From NCBI GenBank assembly GCA_017301975.1, contig JAFLEI010000005.1, forward strand, positions 62,001 through 126,000: a DNA stretch of 64,000 nt, written 5' to 3'. Below the pieces are notes generated by a model. It was not told where the DNA came from. It saw only the letters and a list, made by a program, of their open reading frames with translations, and made no database searches. Shown in pieces: positions 20,801-28,247 of this stretch (its first letter is position 1; each line of letters opens with the position of its first letter). This stretch comes from Verrucomicrobiota bacterium. Lineage in GTDB: Bacteria > Verrucomicrobiota > Verrucomicrobiia > Verrucomicrobiales > Verrucomicrobiaceae. The position numbers were made by a program, and so were the translations under genes.

Positions 20801-23668
20801 GACCGGATTGCCATCGTCCGGCTGGGAAATGTCTATGCGCTGAATGACAATCTGGTGAAGTTTGCTTCGCAAGGGCATCTCCAAATCGCGGGCATCGACA
20901 AGACATTCACCCAGAATTTCCTCTTTGTCGGCATTTCGGGTGCGGCCACGACCGCGAAGATTGAAAACGCCGCATTCACGGATGCCACGATCACCTTTTC
21001 TGCGGACGCCTCCAGAACAGGGCTGAACTTTCAGGATGTGGGGGTGGGGCTGGCTGACGGGCTAACTTTTGGCGAGACGTTGAGCAATCAAGGCGTGCTG
21101 AACGTGGTGAAAACCGGCGCGGGTGAGACGGTCTTCGGTGCCAGCACCGGCGGCGGCGACATCGCCGATGCCTTCAGCAGCTACACCGGCACCACGACGG
21201 TGGAGGCGGGCACTTTGTTTGCCGGGTCGAACAACTCCTTCTCATCCCATTCACGTTTCGACATCAGCAGCGGTGCAAAACTAAGCTCCTACTGGGATCA
21301 CGCGCAGATCGGGTTCGATGTCACCATCGGCTCGCTGTCTGGAGGGAGTGGTGCAGTGGTGAACATCGAAAATTCGAGTTTCAGGGTCGGTGCGGACAAC
21401 AGCATGGGCGCTGATTTTGCCGGTGTGATTCAAACGGTGAACCACCTTGGAAATGACGGTTCCGGCGGGTTCTTTTACAAGGTCGGCTACGGCTCGCAGC
21501 GCCTGTCTGGCAACAACACGTTTCTTGCCGGGGAGTACAATCTGGCCGTGTTTCAGGGAACTCTGATCGGCGGCAGCAACACGGCCTTTGGCAATGCCTC
21601 CAACCAGATCAATCTCGGCGGCATCCCTTTGATCGCGGGCAGTCCGGCGGACACGCGGCTGGAACTGCTGCTCGACGGCACCGCCACGGCAGTGGTCAAT
21701 CCGGTGGTCATGAACTACTTCAACGGCAATGATGAAGGTATTACCGTAATCGGCACACGGGCGACCTCGGGGACTTATGGGTTTGGCACGGGTGGCACCG
21801 TGAAGCTCTTTCAGGACTACTCCACCAATGTTTTCTTTGAGGCTGATGGCTCATCGACTTTCCAGTTTGGCGATGGCGTTTTAGATGGTGGCTACTCCGG
21901 TGCAGCATCGTTGATCAAGATCGGCAGCGGCACCGTGGAGTTGCGTGCTGCGAACACCTACAACTCGAGCGGCATCTGGGCCGCGGGTGCGGCCATCGAC
22001 GGCGGCACGGTGGTCCGGCAGGGAACGCTGAGCGTGTTCAACAGCGGGGCGCTCTCGACCACGGTGGTTGAGCTCGGCGACACGCGCAGGGAACTGAGCA
22101 CGGCGGCCTATGTGGCCACCACGCGCAGCCTGATCACGGCCGCCACAGGAGGCAGCTTTGACGGTTCCAGCAATGGTGCAGGCGGTGTGGGCAACGGTGC
22201 TTTCCTGAATGTTTCGACCTTGGTGGATGGCGTGACCATCACCACGGCGGACATCGGCAAGCGCATCCTCGTGAAGGACGAAGGGGATGATCCTGAGCGC
22301 AACGGCGTTTATCAAGTTGTCAGCCTTGACCCGACGGGCACGCATATGAATCTGGTGCGCGCCTCTGATTTTGATGAAACCACGGAAATGCTCTACGGCA
22401 CAAGCATCGGCGTCACCTCCGGCAGCACGCAGGCCGGCGGCCTCTACTTCATGGCATCAGCGGATGTCACGGTGGTCAATGGAGATGGAACCGATCCCGT
22501 TTACTGGCTCGCGGATCAGGCCAATGCAGATGTGGGCCTGCTGGCCGGTGCTTCAGGTCTGAGCATCAGCACGGCCATCGACATCAATGACACGAACGGC
22601 ACGGGAGCCACGGTCATTGGCGGCACCTTCACCACAGGTACCACGGAGTTTGCGGGAGCCATCACGCTGCAGCACAGCACGCTGCCGGGCGTGGACAACA
22701 TCCGGGAGCTGATCCTCACCTCCGCATCGAATGATGCCGGGGGTGGAGTTCTCATTTCCGGGGCGATCACTGCGGCGCAGCCCGGCGACGTGCTCAGCGT
22801 GGACAAGCAGGGAGACGGCACCGTGACACTTACCAACCCCGGCACTGCTTACACGGGCAAGACGACGGTTTCGGCCGGCACGCTGGCGGTCGCAGAAGAT
22901 GCGGACATCAGCGCCACAAGCTGGATTGAGGTCGCCCAAGGAGCCGCCTTTGATTTCTCCGCATCGAATGCGGGTGATTTCACCTTTGACGGCCCGGTGA
23001 GCGGTTCCGGTACAGTGGTGACGGGAACAGGCAGCCTGATCATCGGCACGGACGGCGGTGCCGGCACGCTGCGCCCGGGCATGTCCTCTGATCCTTCGGC
23101 CATCGGCACCGCTGGCGACGGTATCGGGGTGCTGACGGTGAACGGCAATCTTGAACTTGCCGGTGACAGTTCTGGAGCTGTGCGCCTCACGCTCCAGATG
23201 GGAGCCACCAGCGGGGCGGACTACAATGATGCGGGGAACTTCTCCGCGCATCTGGGTGCGGGTGACTTTTCCACCTATCTCAACAGCCAGGCCTCTTTCT
23301 TTGACTCCCAGAAGAGTGGCAACCATGACCGCGTGACGGTGTCGGGTTCGCTGACTCTTCACAGCGGCGGGCTCATCAGCTTCACCAACAACAGCGGCAC
23401 CGACTACAAGCCTGAGTTCGGAGATGTGTTCAACCTCCTCGACTGGTCAACACTGACCGCCAACGGCTACAGCGTTGGCGGCGAGTACCGCAACGGTGGT
23501 CTGCTGGGAGACCTGGACCTGCCCGACCTCAGCCTTTCCGGGCTGCTCTATGACACCGCGCTCTTTGCCAACTACGGCATCATCGTTGTCGTGCCCGAGC
23601 CCTCCCGAGCGCTGCTGCTGCTGCTGGGCCTGACCGGCCTGGTGCTGCGCCGGAGGAGGCAGCGATAG
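11876..23668 (+). CDS. Giant autotransporter-repeat surface protein with PEP-CTERM tail
   Basis: A single 3930-residue frame (3912 if the ATG at 11930 is the start). The N-terminus carries a signal peptide ending about PSAQA before ATFYWDGD. Almost the whole chain is glycine/asparagine/threonine-rich beta-helix sequence with many passenger-type repeats of the form LTKxGxGTLxLxGxNxYxGxTxVxxGTL (for example near nt 12370-12470, 17300-17400, 19300-19390, 19630-19720, 22820-22890). The C-terminus is a PEP-CTERM sorting signal: VPEPS, a hydrophobic stretch of leucines, then RRRRQR. That predicts export, exosortase cleavage and surface anchoring; no autotransporter barrel is present. A module at about nt 22120-22510 differs from the rest. 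The substrate or partner is unknown; adhesion or a structural surface layer is the likeliest role. Confidence 0.93.
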   Translation: MQQKLLHSTRGFAAPNQLMPNIKLQSRQASFLSASVLVLAAVTTALFMPSAQAATFYWDGDADATGNMVDGTGLGGSGIWDTTTPNWWNGASADVVWPNSATDTAVFSGTGGLMTLGAPVLVGGLQFDSDGYTLSGGTLTLGGAATINVAAGSQVGILSDIAGTAGLTKNGAGTLNLGLLNSYSGNTTINAGVIEVYKDESLGTGGGDIIFDGGTLRALGNNFYSTRDITVGAGGGTLDVTRNAYNFGSMRLLGVISGAGTLTKTGFGELRLDGDSASTFTGAFVVDSGLVRLKPGIDRGQVNPLPSLAGASSYTVRSGGDLQLDYSSLGSAPQYSMINETAQVHMEGGRIVFYSNNSGAVADWVQHFGDLYLDRGSSRFFVQRSSSSASATMSFGDLHLAMGATADFDWSTTYGTLGQEGIGNPHIVFNSIPTPVNDGILGGWALVNQVNFANYDATNGVSVATYTSTDIATAGATDNVDYTLGAATTTIGDMTINALKWTSTDSAAVIEQGDGTTLTLDTGGLLTMGNFYKTIRPVSGGSATITANGGALYVHNSQSNIYINSIIADGDMPTALVKTQAGNLVLYSVGDNTYSGGTYINGAGNVYTGTVNNRAYFGSGAVYVTRGNLLLRRAGATTSTEGYHAFEGASIYLDYGSSAFNSTGDRFTIDGTSAIGGQSSSSGGGGLNSLTYVAGAVTAGGQVHMEAGATVVHGTNSSHMGTGNNTIQNLPNDMQFYFSPGATTTAASGVIIGIGTPWKGIGTDRNTRTWDLGTITVNGSDFELQGLLAANQTGEGQSAYTLAIGNTTTAGGPVIQGATAGALYAHVTGGITRLDDDSSVFGDTTNGSPLTFLVEPGATLELGQTNAMGSGTGIASIQVLDGGTLQQYGSTQYSQARVDASVFAINGDVTIQARGRFLAQNPEGLSGTGTITFEDRSIIQISTATAWSGSQVLPSNGLVIGQNNAIVRIYADNFGTAAEPTLTTYFDGTGIYEWATNANAANPSAAGTPILSLNGGIIITDAFDRSLDATSRGFIELKAGGAGGTIAAATGQVFNINEDVELHGGTLTIGYADVIDGNPGLGGVRMDLVTSDTAGGMINVINGAQLRISAANAIGDSIAITLQAGGWLDVDNDDTILQLIGNGATSRVLGDATLTVTKTGDYDFNASLGDTAKLRQDGGGVLTIVQSADGTGAFIANNGTIRFAPGVTTGSGTGTGYLFTANSGGTIDLNGTTQTASSVSGSGTIQLNGGTLEFTGSSTMATPIVGPGIIRNVGTGTLTFNDALITPGILTNITSLDIFNGEVRFYGTAGSPNSQIINVPVINLGDGLVTTGGTGFRVFPRLYLINTESTQTATLNVNGGWIVSDLGTIVTTGAGQIIWSGNINFTGDATTNIFDVNDSTSSNRTAPEEHFVSGTISGTGGFSKVNTGALILTANNTISGDIYVQRAGPGTQAVNSQGGLVLAGANGALSSLGRLVISRDGSVYLDNSVSVLDQGTDGVGRLGNSTVLQLRGSGRLRLTGNGSAAVNESLGALIQDTGSGKVNFDLDDSSPQLTTLTFASYSREAGSITQFQVLDNAPSAFGSLSGGKARLYITDAAGVEKYGGGTGNGTTTQSIVLGAFGGVNNISNHFMTFDSLNPTELRPLDFDTEYLLSSNLPVNGLLDGDYTVLYGVNQNFMLNYNVTRDGDVDWYGARPNRITANVAMNSLRFGTNTPTSTSNSSNTNEIGSVLVLNADVTLYLGDSLGASNGIGVDTNGSGMLLFGRDVNGTSPGSNQYIAGGYLDFGTREAIIVNESGNSALIRSTIQGSGGLTKAGAQAVYFDNSNTYTGDTNIAEGTLVIRDQNALGGSSLVKIDGSGALYLELGTNVLNSTISATPPDLYVGAIDASRSVLYSNGGNNTWGGDVIIDTLDDLGNWVFTARLGVNARDTLNLNGNIYGNEAANAINPDIYLNDARMVGAIAGNSAGGILNINGQFSDNVNGVVSAPVTSDNENQVLRFQIGGSNEMIVNVRQQWNAAGQIRVEQGMLRYEGEGNFWTTLAAERLNPADSQSGLRLSGSYGGTNNGTQNAALILTKAGQVLNISRIDIGGDGSNNFNGRGNDMLAGTNTSGTVTFGDGTDRIVFTGASSANRFVRDLTVYAAGGGTVELNYRLDDTDTDSHTSFTKIGRGVVNYNGQNDVNGDAQNGDVEQLNMSGGLLRLTNYGNATGRRFDDGAMIILAGGGIEMDGASSIQDETANYTGAAVVVDPAFPVAQTVIAAGGTDVIVTSKEGRITTMNIGSSAIALNRVSGGTVNFVENGNGGTSVISLQGAGAPADGTAITWATYGNSYAYNAAAGSYTLNAIDFAMTTAGDLSAFAGSTRENTDNVSAWTNGGDVSEAVGFTGTTGAGAQVHTIHFDADNAGTITAGAGGLVVSGGGIMVSSLVATGTSGKTITGGALSAGVNADLIIHHYGASALTISSIIADNAGSSAGNALVKTGSGLLVLSGANTYTGRTFLNGGTLSISSDANLGTAPDAAKADSIYINGGTLLTTADVTLDSNRGITLGGNGGELNVAAGTTLTYGGVIASESNVIAGYATNPAVGRIDKTGDGTLILRGVNNTYSGLTDVREGTLRWEPLAQAGATVNPFGSNLAFLDGTTVHSGATLAIHPGTVTNSSNQSFYIQEWFTFEGGSTLDLAPENTTGAPHDFNTYFRGVFQFNSLGHAGTPDGVQTADTLAGATVINNRDTVYFNDDGGYLTGDGGIIKVGAGYLGFRESSPEWTGQMIISEGTVEMFSAGNPLGVGTMPIILGHNLAAELAGEFVTGTTAAQLLFRDEGGYRDVTNIFQNIIVRDDSGLGNQLKRIGARYLAHADVINYNGTLTLQDDVELYYQDDVRDSTNTSGNSSNTRNDTRSTGAPTNEETVFINFNGDILGNRNVSTNVVQGGNGNATNGSLNYPYDDFVMNAIFGLNGDNRGWTGDLLITNNSSGNGADDADRIAIVRLGNVYALNDNLVKFASQGHLQIAGIDKTFTQNFLFVGISGAATTAKIENAAFTDATITFSADASRTGLNFQDVGVGLADGLTFGETLSNQGVLNVVKTGAGETVFGASTGGGDIADAFSSYTGTTTVEAGTLFAGSNNSFSSHSRFDISSGAKLSSYWDHAQIGFDVTIGSLSGGSGAVVNIENSSFRVGADNSMGADFAGVIQTVNHLGNDGSGGFFYKVGYGSQRLSGNNTFLAGEYNLAVFQGTLIGGSNTAFGNASNQINLGGIPLIAGSPADTRLELLLDGTATAVVNPVVMNYFNGNDEGITVIGTRATSGTYGFGTGGTVKLFQDYSTNVFFEADGSSTFQFGDGVLDGGYSGAASLIKIGSGTVELRAANTYNSSGIWAAGAAIDGGTVVRQGTLSVFNSGALSTTVVELGDTRRELSTAAYVATTRSLITAATGGSFDGSSNGAGGVGNGAFLNVSTLVDGVTITTADIGKRILVKDEGDDPERNGVYQVVSLDPTGTHMNLVRASDFDETTEMLYGTSIGVTSGSTQAGGLYFMASADVTVVNGDGTDPVYWLADQANADVGLLAGASGLSISTAIDINDTNGTGATVIGGTFTTGTTEFAGAITLQHSTLPGVDNIRELILTSASNDAGGGVLISGAITAAQPGDVLSVDKQGDGTVTLTNPGTAYTGKTTVSAGTLAVAEDADISATSWIEVAQGAAFDFSASNAGDFTFDGPVSGSGTVVTGTGSLIIGTDGGAGTLRPGMSSDPSAIGTAGDGIGVLTVNGNLELAGDSSGAVRLTLQMGATSGADYNDAGNFSAHLGAGDFSTYLNSQASFFDSQKSGNHDRVTVSGSLTLHSGGLISFTNNSGTDYKPEFGDVFNLLDWSTLTANGYSVGGEYRNGGLLGDLDLPDLSLSGLLYDTALFANYGIIVVVPEPSRALLLLLGLTGLVLRRRRQR
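22120..22510 (+). other. Tail-fibre-like module inside the giant surface protein
   Basis: Roughly residues 3415-3545 of the giant protein break the repeat pattern. The segment reads like the 'GDRILVKDQ..NGVY.V..' modules of phage tail-fibre and related proteins: GKRILVKDEGDDPERNGVY, then LVRASDFDET and a GLYFM-type strand. Beta-repeat sequence resumes on both sides. The resemblance is from memory of the family pattern, not a search. Confidence 0.5.
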
Positions 23669-23705
23669 CGGACGAAGGCTGCAAAGAGAAGCCGGTGAGA
23701 ATAAT

Positions 23706-23745
23706 TGTTTACAAATGTAGGCGAAACTGACTACATTTGTAAACA
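23706..23745 (+). promoter_or_regulatory. BlaI-type operator and promoter overlapping the start codon
   Basis: A perfect inverted repeat with 15-bp arms, TGTTTACAAATGTAG and CTACATTTGTAAACA, separated by 10 bases. Each arm holds a TACA-NN-TGTA box, the known BlaI/MecI recognition pattern. The right arm ends on the A of the BlaI start codon. TTTACA (23708-23713) and TACATT (23732-23737), 18 bp apart, would make a promoter firing at about the start codon itself, so the operator covers the whole promoter. Confidence 0.88.
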
Positions 23746-24161
23746 TGAGCAAAAAACATGTTCAGAAGCCGGCACCCAAGCCGCAGGCATCGGTGGCGAT
23801 CACCGAAGCGGAGTGGGACATCATGGAGCTGCTGTGGGAGAAATCTCCACGCACCTCCCAAGAGATCGTTTCTCTGCTGGAGGAGGGCAGGGGATGGAAG
23901 CGTGCCACGGTGGTGACACTGCTGGCGCGGCTCACCGCGAAGGGCGCGCTGAACACGGAGCCGCAGGGGAACCGCTTTCTTTATACCCCGGCTGTGGAGC
24001 GCTCCGCGTGCGTGGCGGAGGAGACGCGGAGCTTTCTGGACCGAATTTTTGGCGGCGCATTGCAGCCGCTCGTCGCGCACGTGGCGGAGCATCACTCCCT
24101 GACCAAGAAGGACATCGCCGAACTCAAGGCGCTGCTGGAGCAGATCAAACCCAATTCCTAA
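23745..24161 (+). CDS. BlaI/MecI-family transcriptional repressor
   Basis: A 138-residue winged-helix repressor of the BlaI/MecI family (ITEAEWDIMELLWEKSPRTS, then TVVTLLARLTAKGAL for the recognition region). In the known systems it dimerises on TACA/TGTA boxes and is cleaved when the membrane protease BlaR1/MecR1 senses its signal. Here a BlaR1-like protease gene begins six bases after the stop codon. The family's double operator sits directly on the promoter, so autoregulation is expected. No beta-lactamase or penicillin-binding gene is adjacent, which argues against a classical resistance role; an envelope-stress or nutrient signal is more likely. There is no room for a Shine-Dalgarno sequence. 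Confidence 0.92.
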   Translation: MSKKHVQKPAPKPQASVAITEAEWDIMELLWEKSPRTSQEIVSLLEEGRGWKRATVVTLLARLTAKGALNTEPQGNRFLYTPAVERSACVAEETRSFLDRIFGGALQPLVAHVAEHHSLTKKDIAELKALLEQIKPNS

Positions 24162-24167
24162 AAGCTC

Positions 24168-27100
24168 ATGACCACACTCATTGAATCGATCGAAAACTGG
24201 TCGCAGGCGCTGATGCTCCTCTCGTGGAAGGGCACACTTCTCGCCTCGGTCGTCGGGCTGGTGCTTCTCCTGCTGCACCGCCATCTTTCACCCGCATGGC
24301 GGCATGGGCTGTGGCTGCTGGTGCTGCTGCGCTTCATGGTGCCGGACCTCGGCCATTTTTCCCTCTCGCTCGACGGGCTTACGGATGTGCCTGCGATGCT
24401 TGAACCCATGCCCGCGCCACTGGCGGTTGTGGAGGAACTGGCAGTAGTAGAGGCGCCTGTTGTTGAAGCGCCGAGCGTCAGCAATGAGCAGACTTGGCCG
24501 GAAATGAAAAGCGTGGTCAGACCCACGGTTCAGCCGCGGGTAATGGTGGTAGAGACGCCTTTCTGGTCGCTGAGGCAGAAGCTGGCTTTTCTGTGGCTCT
24601 GCGGAGTCGTGGCGGTCTTCGGTGTGATGCTGGTGTTGCACCTGAGGTTGCTGCGTCGCATTCGTAAAGATGCCAGCGAGGCCTTTCTCGAAGTCAGTGC
24701 GGTTTTAGATGAAGCCTGCCGACTTGCGGATGTCCGCACTGCGCCGCGCTTGCTCGTCACGGATGCCGTCTCCGCGCCGTCCCTTTTTGGCATTCTGCGG
24801 CCGGTGATTCTGCTGCCAAGGCAGGTCGCGGCGGGGAGAGATGCGGCTGCTTTAAAACTCATCCTGCTCCATGAGCTGGCACATTTCAAAAGGCGTGACC
24901 TTTGGGCGCAGATTCTCTCCTCCTGTGTGATCGCTCTGCACTGGTTCAACCCCGTGGCATGGATCGCGGCGCGCAGGCTGCGCGCTGAGGCTGAAATGGC
25001 GGCGGATGCCCATGCGCTGCGCTGCACGGATGCCAGGGGGGTGCAGCGGTTTGGGGAGATGCTGCTCGGTTTCTCGAATCACGCGGCGGCGGGCTGGCTG
25101 GTGGGTTTTGCCTCCGCCGCGCTGCTTGGCATTTCGGCGAACCCCAAGGATTTGCGCCGTCGTATCGAGGGGCTCATGGACATCGCACGTGGACGGCGGA
25201 CACGCTGGGTGTTCGGAATGGGGGCCTTTGGTGTGATGGCGGTGATCGGCTTGACTCGTTCGCCCGCGGAAGATCTGAAGAAGGCGGTGACGCAAGACTC
25301 TGCCAAGGCTGCCGAGACCGCCGCATTGACGACCGTGACTGGCATCGTCGTGGATGAGTCCGACAAGCCTGTGAAGGGGGCGGCGGTGAGACTGATCATC
25401 CACCTGACGACACGGGCCGATCAGAAAAGCCAGGTGACCGGCGAAGACGGCAAATTTCGGTTCGAGGCGGTCCCGCAAGCGGCCTCCATGAATCTTAGCG
25501 CCACGCAGGCCGACTACGCGGAGTCAAATCTGGTCGTCTTCCAAGGCATCAGCCAGGATACTGTGCGGCGCCTCGTGCTGCCGAAAGTATCCTGGGTGGT
25601 GGGCAAAATCACGGACAAGCGTGATGGCAGGCCCGTCAAAGGTGCACAGGTGTTTTTCGGCATTGAAAACAAATTTCCCTACAGCAGCCGCTTTGACTGG
25701 AAGAAGCCTTTTGTGAAGACCGATGAAGCGGGCGCCTACCGTCTGCCTCTGAAGGTGAGAGATGCGAGCGAGATCATCGTGCGTGCATGGGCTCCAGGCA
25801 TGAGCCCGCAGTCAAAGCGTCTTAAAATCGCCGGGCGCGAGATGGAGTTTGATGCGGCGCTGGAACCCTTGGAGCGAATCCCCGGCAAGGTGGTGGATGC
25901 AGATGACAAGCCCGTGAAGGACGCCCTGGTCTGGGTGGTGGAGGATGCGGTGAGACTCGATGAGGGCAAGGAACCGATCACGCTCGCGACCTTGAAGTCG
26001 GACCGGTCGAAGCTGGCGTATGGCAAGTTTTTCCTCAGTGTGGCCAGTTCGCAGGCAGGTGGAGATTTCAGCCTGCCAGATGTGGACCCACTTCTGAAGG
26101 ACAAGCAGTGGGTGGTGGCCATGCATCCCGCCGCCGGTCTGGCGCGGATACGTGCACAGGACATGAAGCCCGGCACGGTCTTCAAACTGGAGCGTTGGGC
26201 GTCCCTGAGTGGCCGAATGCTCCGCGAAGATGGCAGTGCTCTTGCTGACACGACCGTGACGCTCCATGCCGGGTGCGATGCCTATTTGAGACCCGCAGCC
26301 GATACCTTCAAGATTGTTCATGAAATCAAGTTCACCACAGACAAAACGGGTGGCTACAAGATCGACAGGCTGGTGCCGGGGGCGAGCTTCAGCGGAATGA
26401 CGGTGAACCGGGATTATTTCTCGGTAGCGCCGGTTACGCTGGGTGCTGGACCGCAGAAATCCCGGGAAATCGTGCTCGGTGCCAGCCTGCGGCAAAAGCA
26501 GGTGGGCGCAGTGCGCTCGGTGCAAGGACGGATCGTTTTGCCGGAAGGATATGCAATGCGCTCCGAGGATTATCTGACCAACCTTTCCATCAATTCCAAT
26601 GGAGGCGGTTTCGTGCCAGGCATGCGAATGCCGGACAAAGACGGACGCTTCATGACCGAGCCATTGTCACCGGGAATCTATCAAGTGTCCTTCAGCGTCC
26701 TGCCCACTCGTCCCGGCATGGAGAAGCCGCGTGATGCAGGAAGGTGGATGCGCTTTGAAGTGAAGGCGGGGGATGACTCTGCGCCGTTGATCCTGGAGGA
26801 CATTGCTTTGGACAAAGCGGATTTCACATTCAAAACACGCGCGGAAGTTTCGGGTGCCCCGGCACCACCTCCGGTTTACGTCGACGGGCCGCAGGGCAGG
26901 ATTGAGATCACCACGGTGGATGCTGAAAAGAAGCCTGTGCCCGGAGTGAAGATCGAGATCCTTGATTTTGTGGACCACGCACGCACTCCCATGGGGCTGG
27001 CAAAAGCTCTGGGTCCGCCCTCACCTCTTGTCAGCGATGGAAATGGCAAAGCCATGCTGTCCTTCCCCCGCATGCCGGTAGCGGGCCGGAAAGCCTACGG

Positions 27101-28118
27101 TCTCCAGATCCTCTGCACTGCGCAGGCTGGTGGCAGGTCCCGCAAGTCCGAGGTGATGGATGGCACCAAGCCCGAACTGCGGATTTATCCCGAGACTCTG
27201 GTGGATGTGACGATCGCCAGCCCCATCGTCCAATGGTCTGCCTGCAGCAGCACGGGCATGGTCGCGGAGAAGCAGCCCATCGAAGGCGGCGTCCTGAAGA
27301 CGAAGCTCGCGCTTGAGCATGGCAGCCACTTTGTGCTGGGGGGCATGACAGCTGAGGGCAAGATGCTTTTCTCCAATGCCATTGGCACATCCAAGGAGGG
27401 TGCCCCGGAAGTCAAAGGTGCGCTGAGCCTCACTCCAGGGGTGGAGATCGACGGGAAAATCGAAGGTTTGCCTGCTGACGAAAAAGGCACCGGATGCGTG
27501 GTGGCAAAAGTCTTTGTCAAATCCGATGGAGTCATGAATCAAATCATGAAAGGTACGCCTCCCATTGTTCCGTGGATGGCGTGGGCTCCTGTGGGGAGTG
27601 ATGGCCGCTTTCACTTCAAAGGCATGCCCCGGGGGATGGTGAGTCTGACGGGTCTCGGCAAAGGCTGGATCACCTGCGGCCCTTTTGGCCATGTGAGCAT
27701 CGAAAGTCCGACTCTGGTGAATGTGTCCGGTTCATCTGAAAGGGTGAGCGTCACTCTTAACACGAAACCCTGCACGAAAAGAACCGTGCGAGTTTTGCTC
27801 CCCGATGGCAGCCCGGCTGCTGGAGCCACCGTCAAAATTTCACTGCCTGGAATTGGCATGACGACATTGGGCCGGGAAAATCTGCATGTGGAAGACGCAG
27901 AGAAGCATGCACGCTTCGACAAGGAAACGTGGGCGGCCCGACAGGCGGTGACGGATGACCAAGGCCTGGTCGTTCTGGAAAACCGCCCCGAAGGAAAGGC
28001 CTTCTGCCTGGTCTATTGGACGGATTCTAAAACGCAGCACCCGCGCTGGGGATCTGCCAGCGTCTCCTTTGCAGAAAAGGAGGAGGATCAGCCCGTGGAG
28101 ATGAAGGTGAAGAACTAG
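24168..28118 (+). CDS. BlaR1-like M56 membrane protease fused to carboxypeptidase-regulatory-like domains
   Basis: A 1316-residue fusion. Residues 1 to about 350 are an M56 (BlaR1/MecR1) peptidase: hydrophobic membrane segments near residues 15-40, 45-60 and 135-160, the zinc motif HELAH starting at H235, the family segment WFNPVAWIAARRLRAEAEMAADAHA, and a last membrane segment near 355-375. The C-terminal penicillin-binding sensor of BlaR1 is absent. In its place are about 940 residues of repeated beta-sandwich domains of the CarboxypepD_reg/Cna-B type (TTVTGIVVDESDKPVKGAAV; RIPGKVVDADDKPVKDALV; further copies to the end). These should lie outside the membrane and act as the sensor or as an adhesion-like stalk. 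It is co-transcribed with the BlaI repressor, its likely cleavage target. Confidence 0.87.
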   Translation: MTTLIESIENWSQALMLLSWKGTLLASVVGLVLLLLHRHLSPAWRHGLWLLVLLRFMVPDLGHFSLSLDGLTDVPAMLEPMPAPLAVVEELAVVEAPVVEAPSVSNEQTWPEMKSVVRPTVQPRVMVVETPFWSLRQKLAFLWLCGVVAVFGVMLVLHLRLLRRIRKDASEAFLEVSAVLDEACRLADVRTAPRLLVTDAVSAPSLFGILRPVILLPRQVAAGRDAAALKLILLHELAHFKRRDLWAQILSSCVIALHWFNPVAWIAARRLRAEAEMAADAHALRCTDARGVQRFGEMLLGFSNHAAAGWLVGFASAALLGISANPKDLRRRIEGLMDIARGRRTRWVFGMGAFGVMAVIGLTRSPAEDLKKAVTQDSAKAAETAALTTVTGIVVDESDKPVKGAAVRLIIHLTTRADQKSQVTGEDGKFRFEAVPQAASMNLSATQADYAESNLVVFQGISQDTVRRLVLPKVSWVVGKITDKRDGRPVKGAQVFFGIENKFPYSSRFDWKKPFVKTDEAGAYRLPLKVRDASEIIVRAWAPGMSPQSKRLKIAGREMEFDAALEPLERIPGKVVDADDKPVKDALVWVVEDAVRLDEGKEPITLATLKSDRSKLAYGKFFLSVASSQAGGDFSLPDVDPLLKDKQWVVAMHPAAGLARIRAQDMKPGTVFKLERWASLSGRMLREDGSALADTTVTLHAGCDAYLRPAADTFKIVHEIKFTTDKTGGYKIDRLVPGASFSGMTVNRDYFSVAPVTLGAGPQKSREIVLGASLRQKQVGAVRSVQGRIVLPEGYAMRSEDYLTNLSINSNGGGFVPGMRMPDKDGRFMTEPLSPGIYQVSFSVLPTRPGMEKPRDAGRWMRFEVKAGDDSAPLILEDIALDKADFTFKTRAEVSGAPAPPPVYVDGPQGRIEITTVDAEKKPVPGVKIEILDFVDHARTPMGLAKALGPPSPLVSDGNGKAMLSFPRMPVAGRKAYGLQILCTAQAGGRSRKSEVMDGTKPELRIYPETLVDVTIASPIVQWSACSSTGMVAEKQPIEGGVLKTKLALEHGSHFVLGGMTAEGKMLFSNAIGTSKEGAPEVKGALSLTPGVEIDGKIEGLPADEKGTGCVVAKVFVKSDGVMNQIMKGTPPIVPWMAWAPVGSDGRFHFKGMPRGMVSLTGLGKGWITCGPFGHVSIESPTLVNVSGSSERVSVTLNTKPCTKRTVRVLLPDGSPAAGATVKISLPGIGMTTLGRENLHVEDAEKHARFDKETWAARQAVTDDQGLVVLENRPEGKAFCLVYWTDSKTQHPRWGSASVSFAEKEEDQPVEMKVKN

Positions 28119-28247
28119 TAAGAGCCGAACTGAGCTGCCAGATGCCCTCATTCGACAGCCTTGGCCCGGCTTTTTGTTGGCTGATCCTGCTCGTGGCGAG
28201 TCTTGTGGTCAGAAACCGCCCGTTCAAGGCGTTTTCAACCGACTGCA

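Noticed and set aside
19142..20884. 580-residue minus-strand frame
   Set aside because: It lies antisense inside the repetitive giant surface gene and has no family motif.
28119..28200. Possible terminator after the BlaR-like gene
   Set aside because: AGCC/GGCT gives only a four-base stem before TTTTT; too weak to call.
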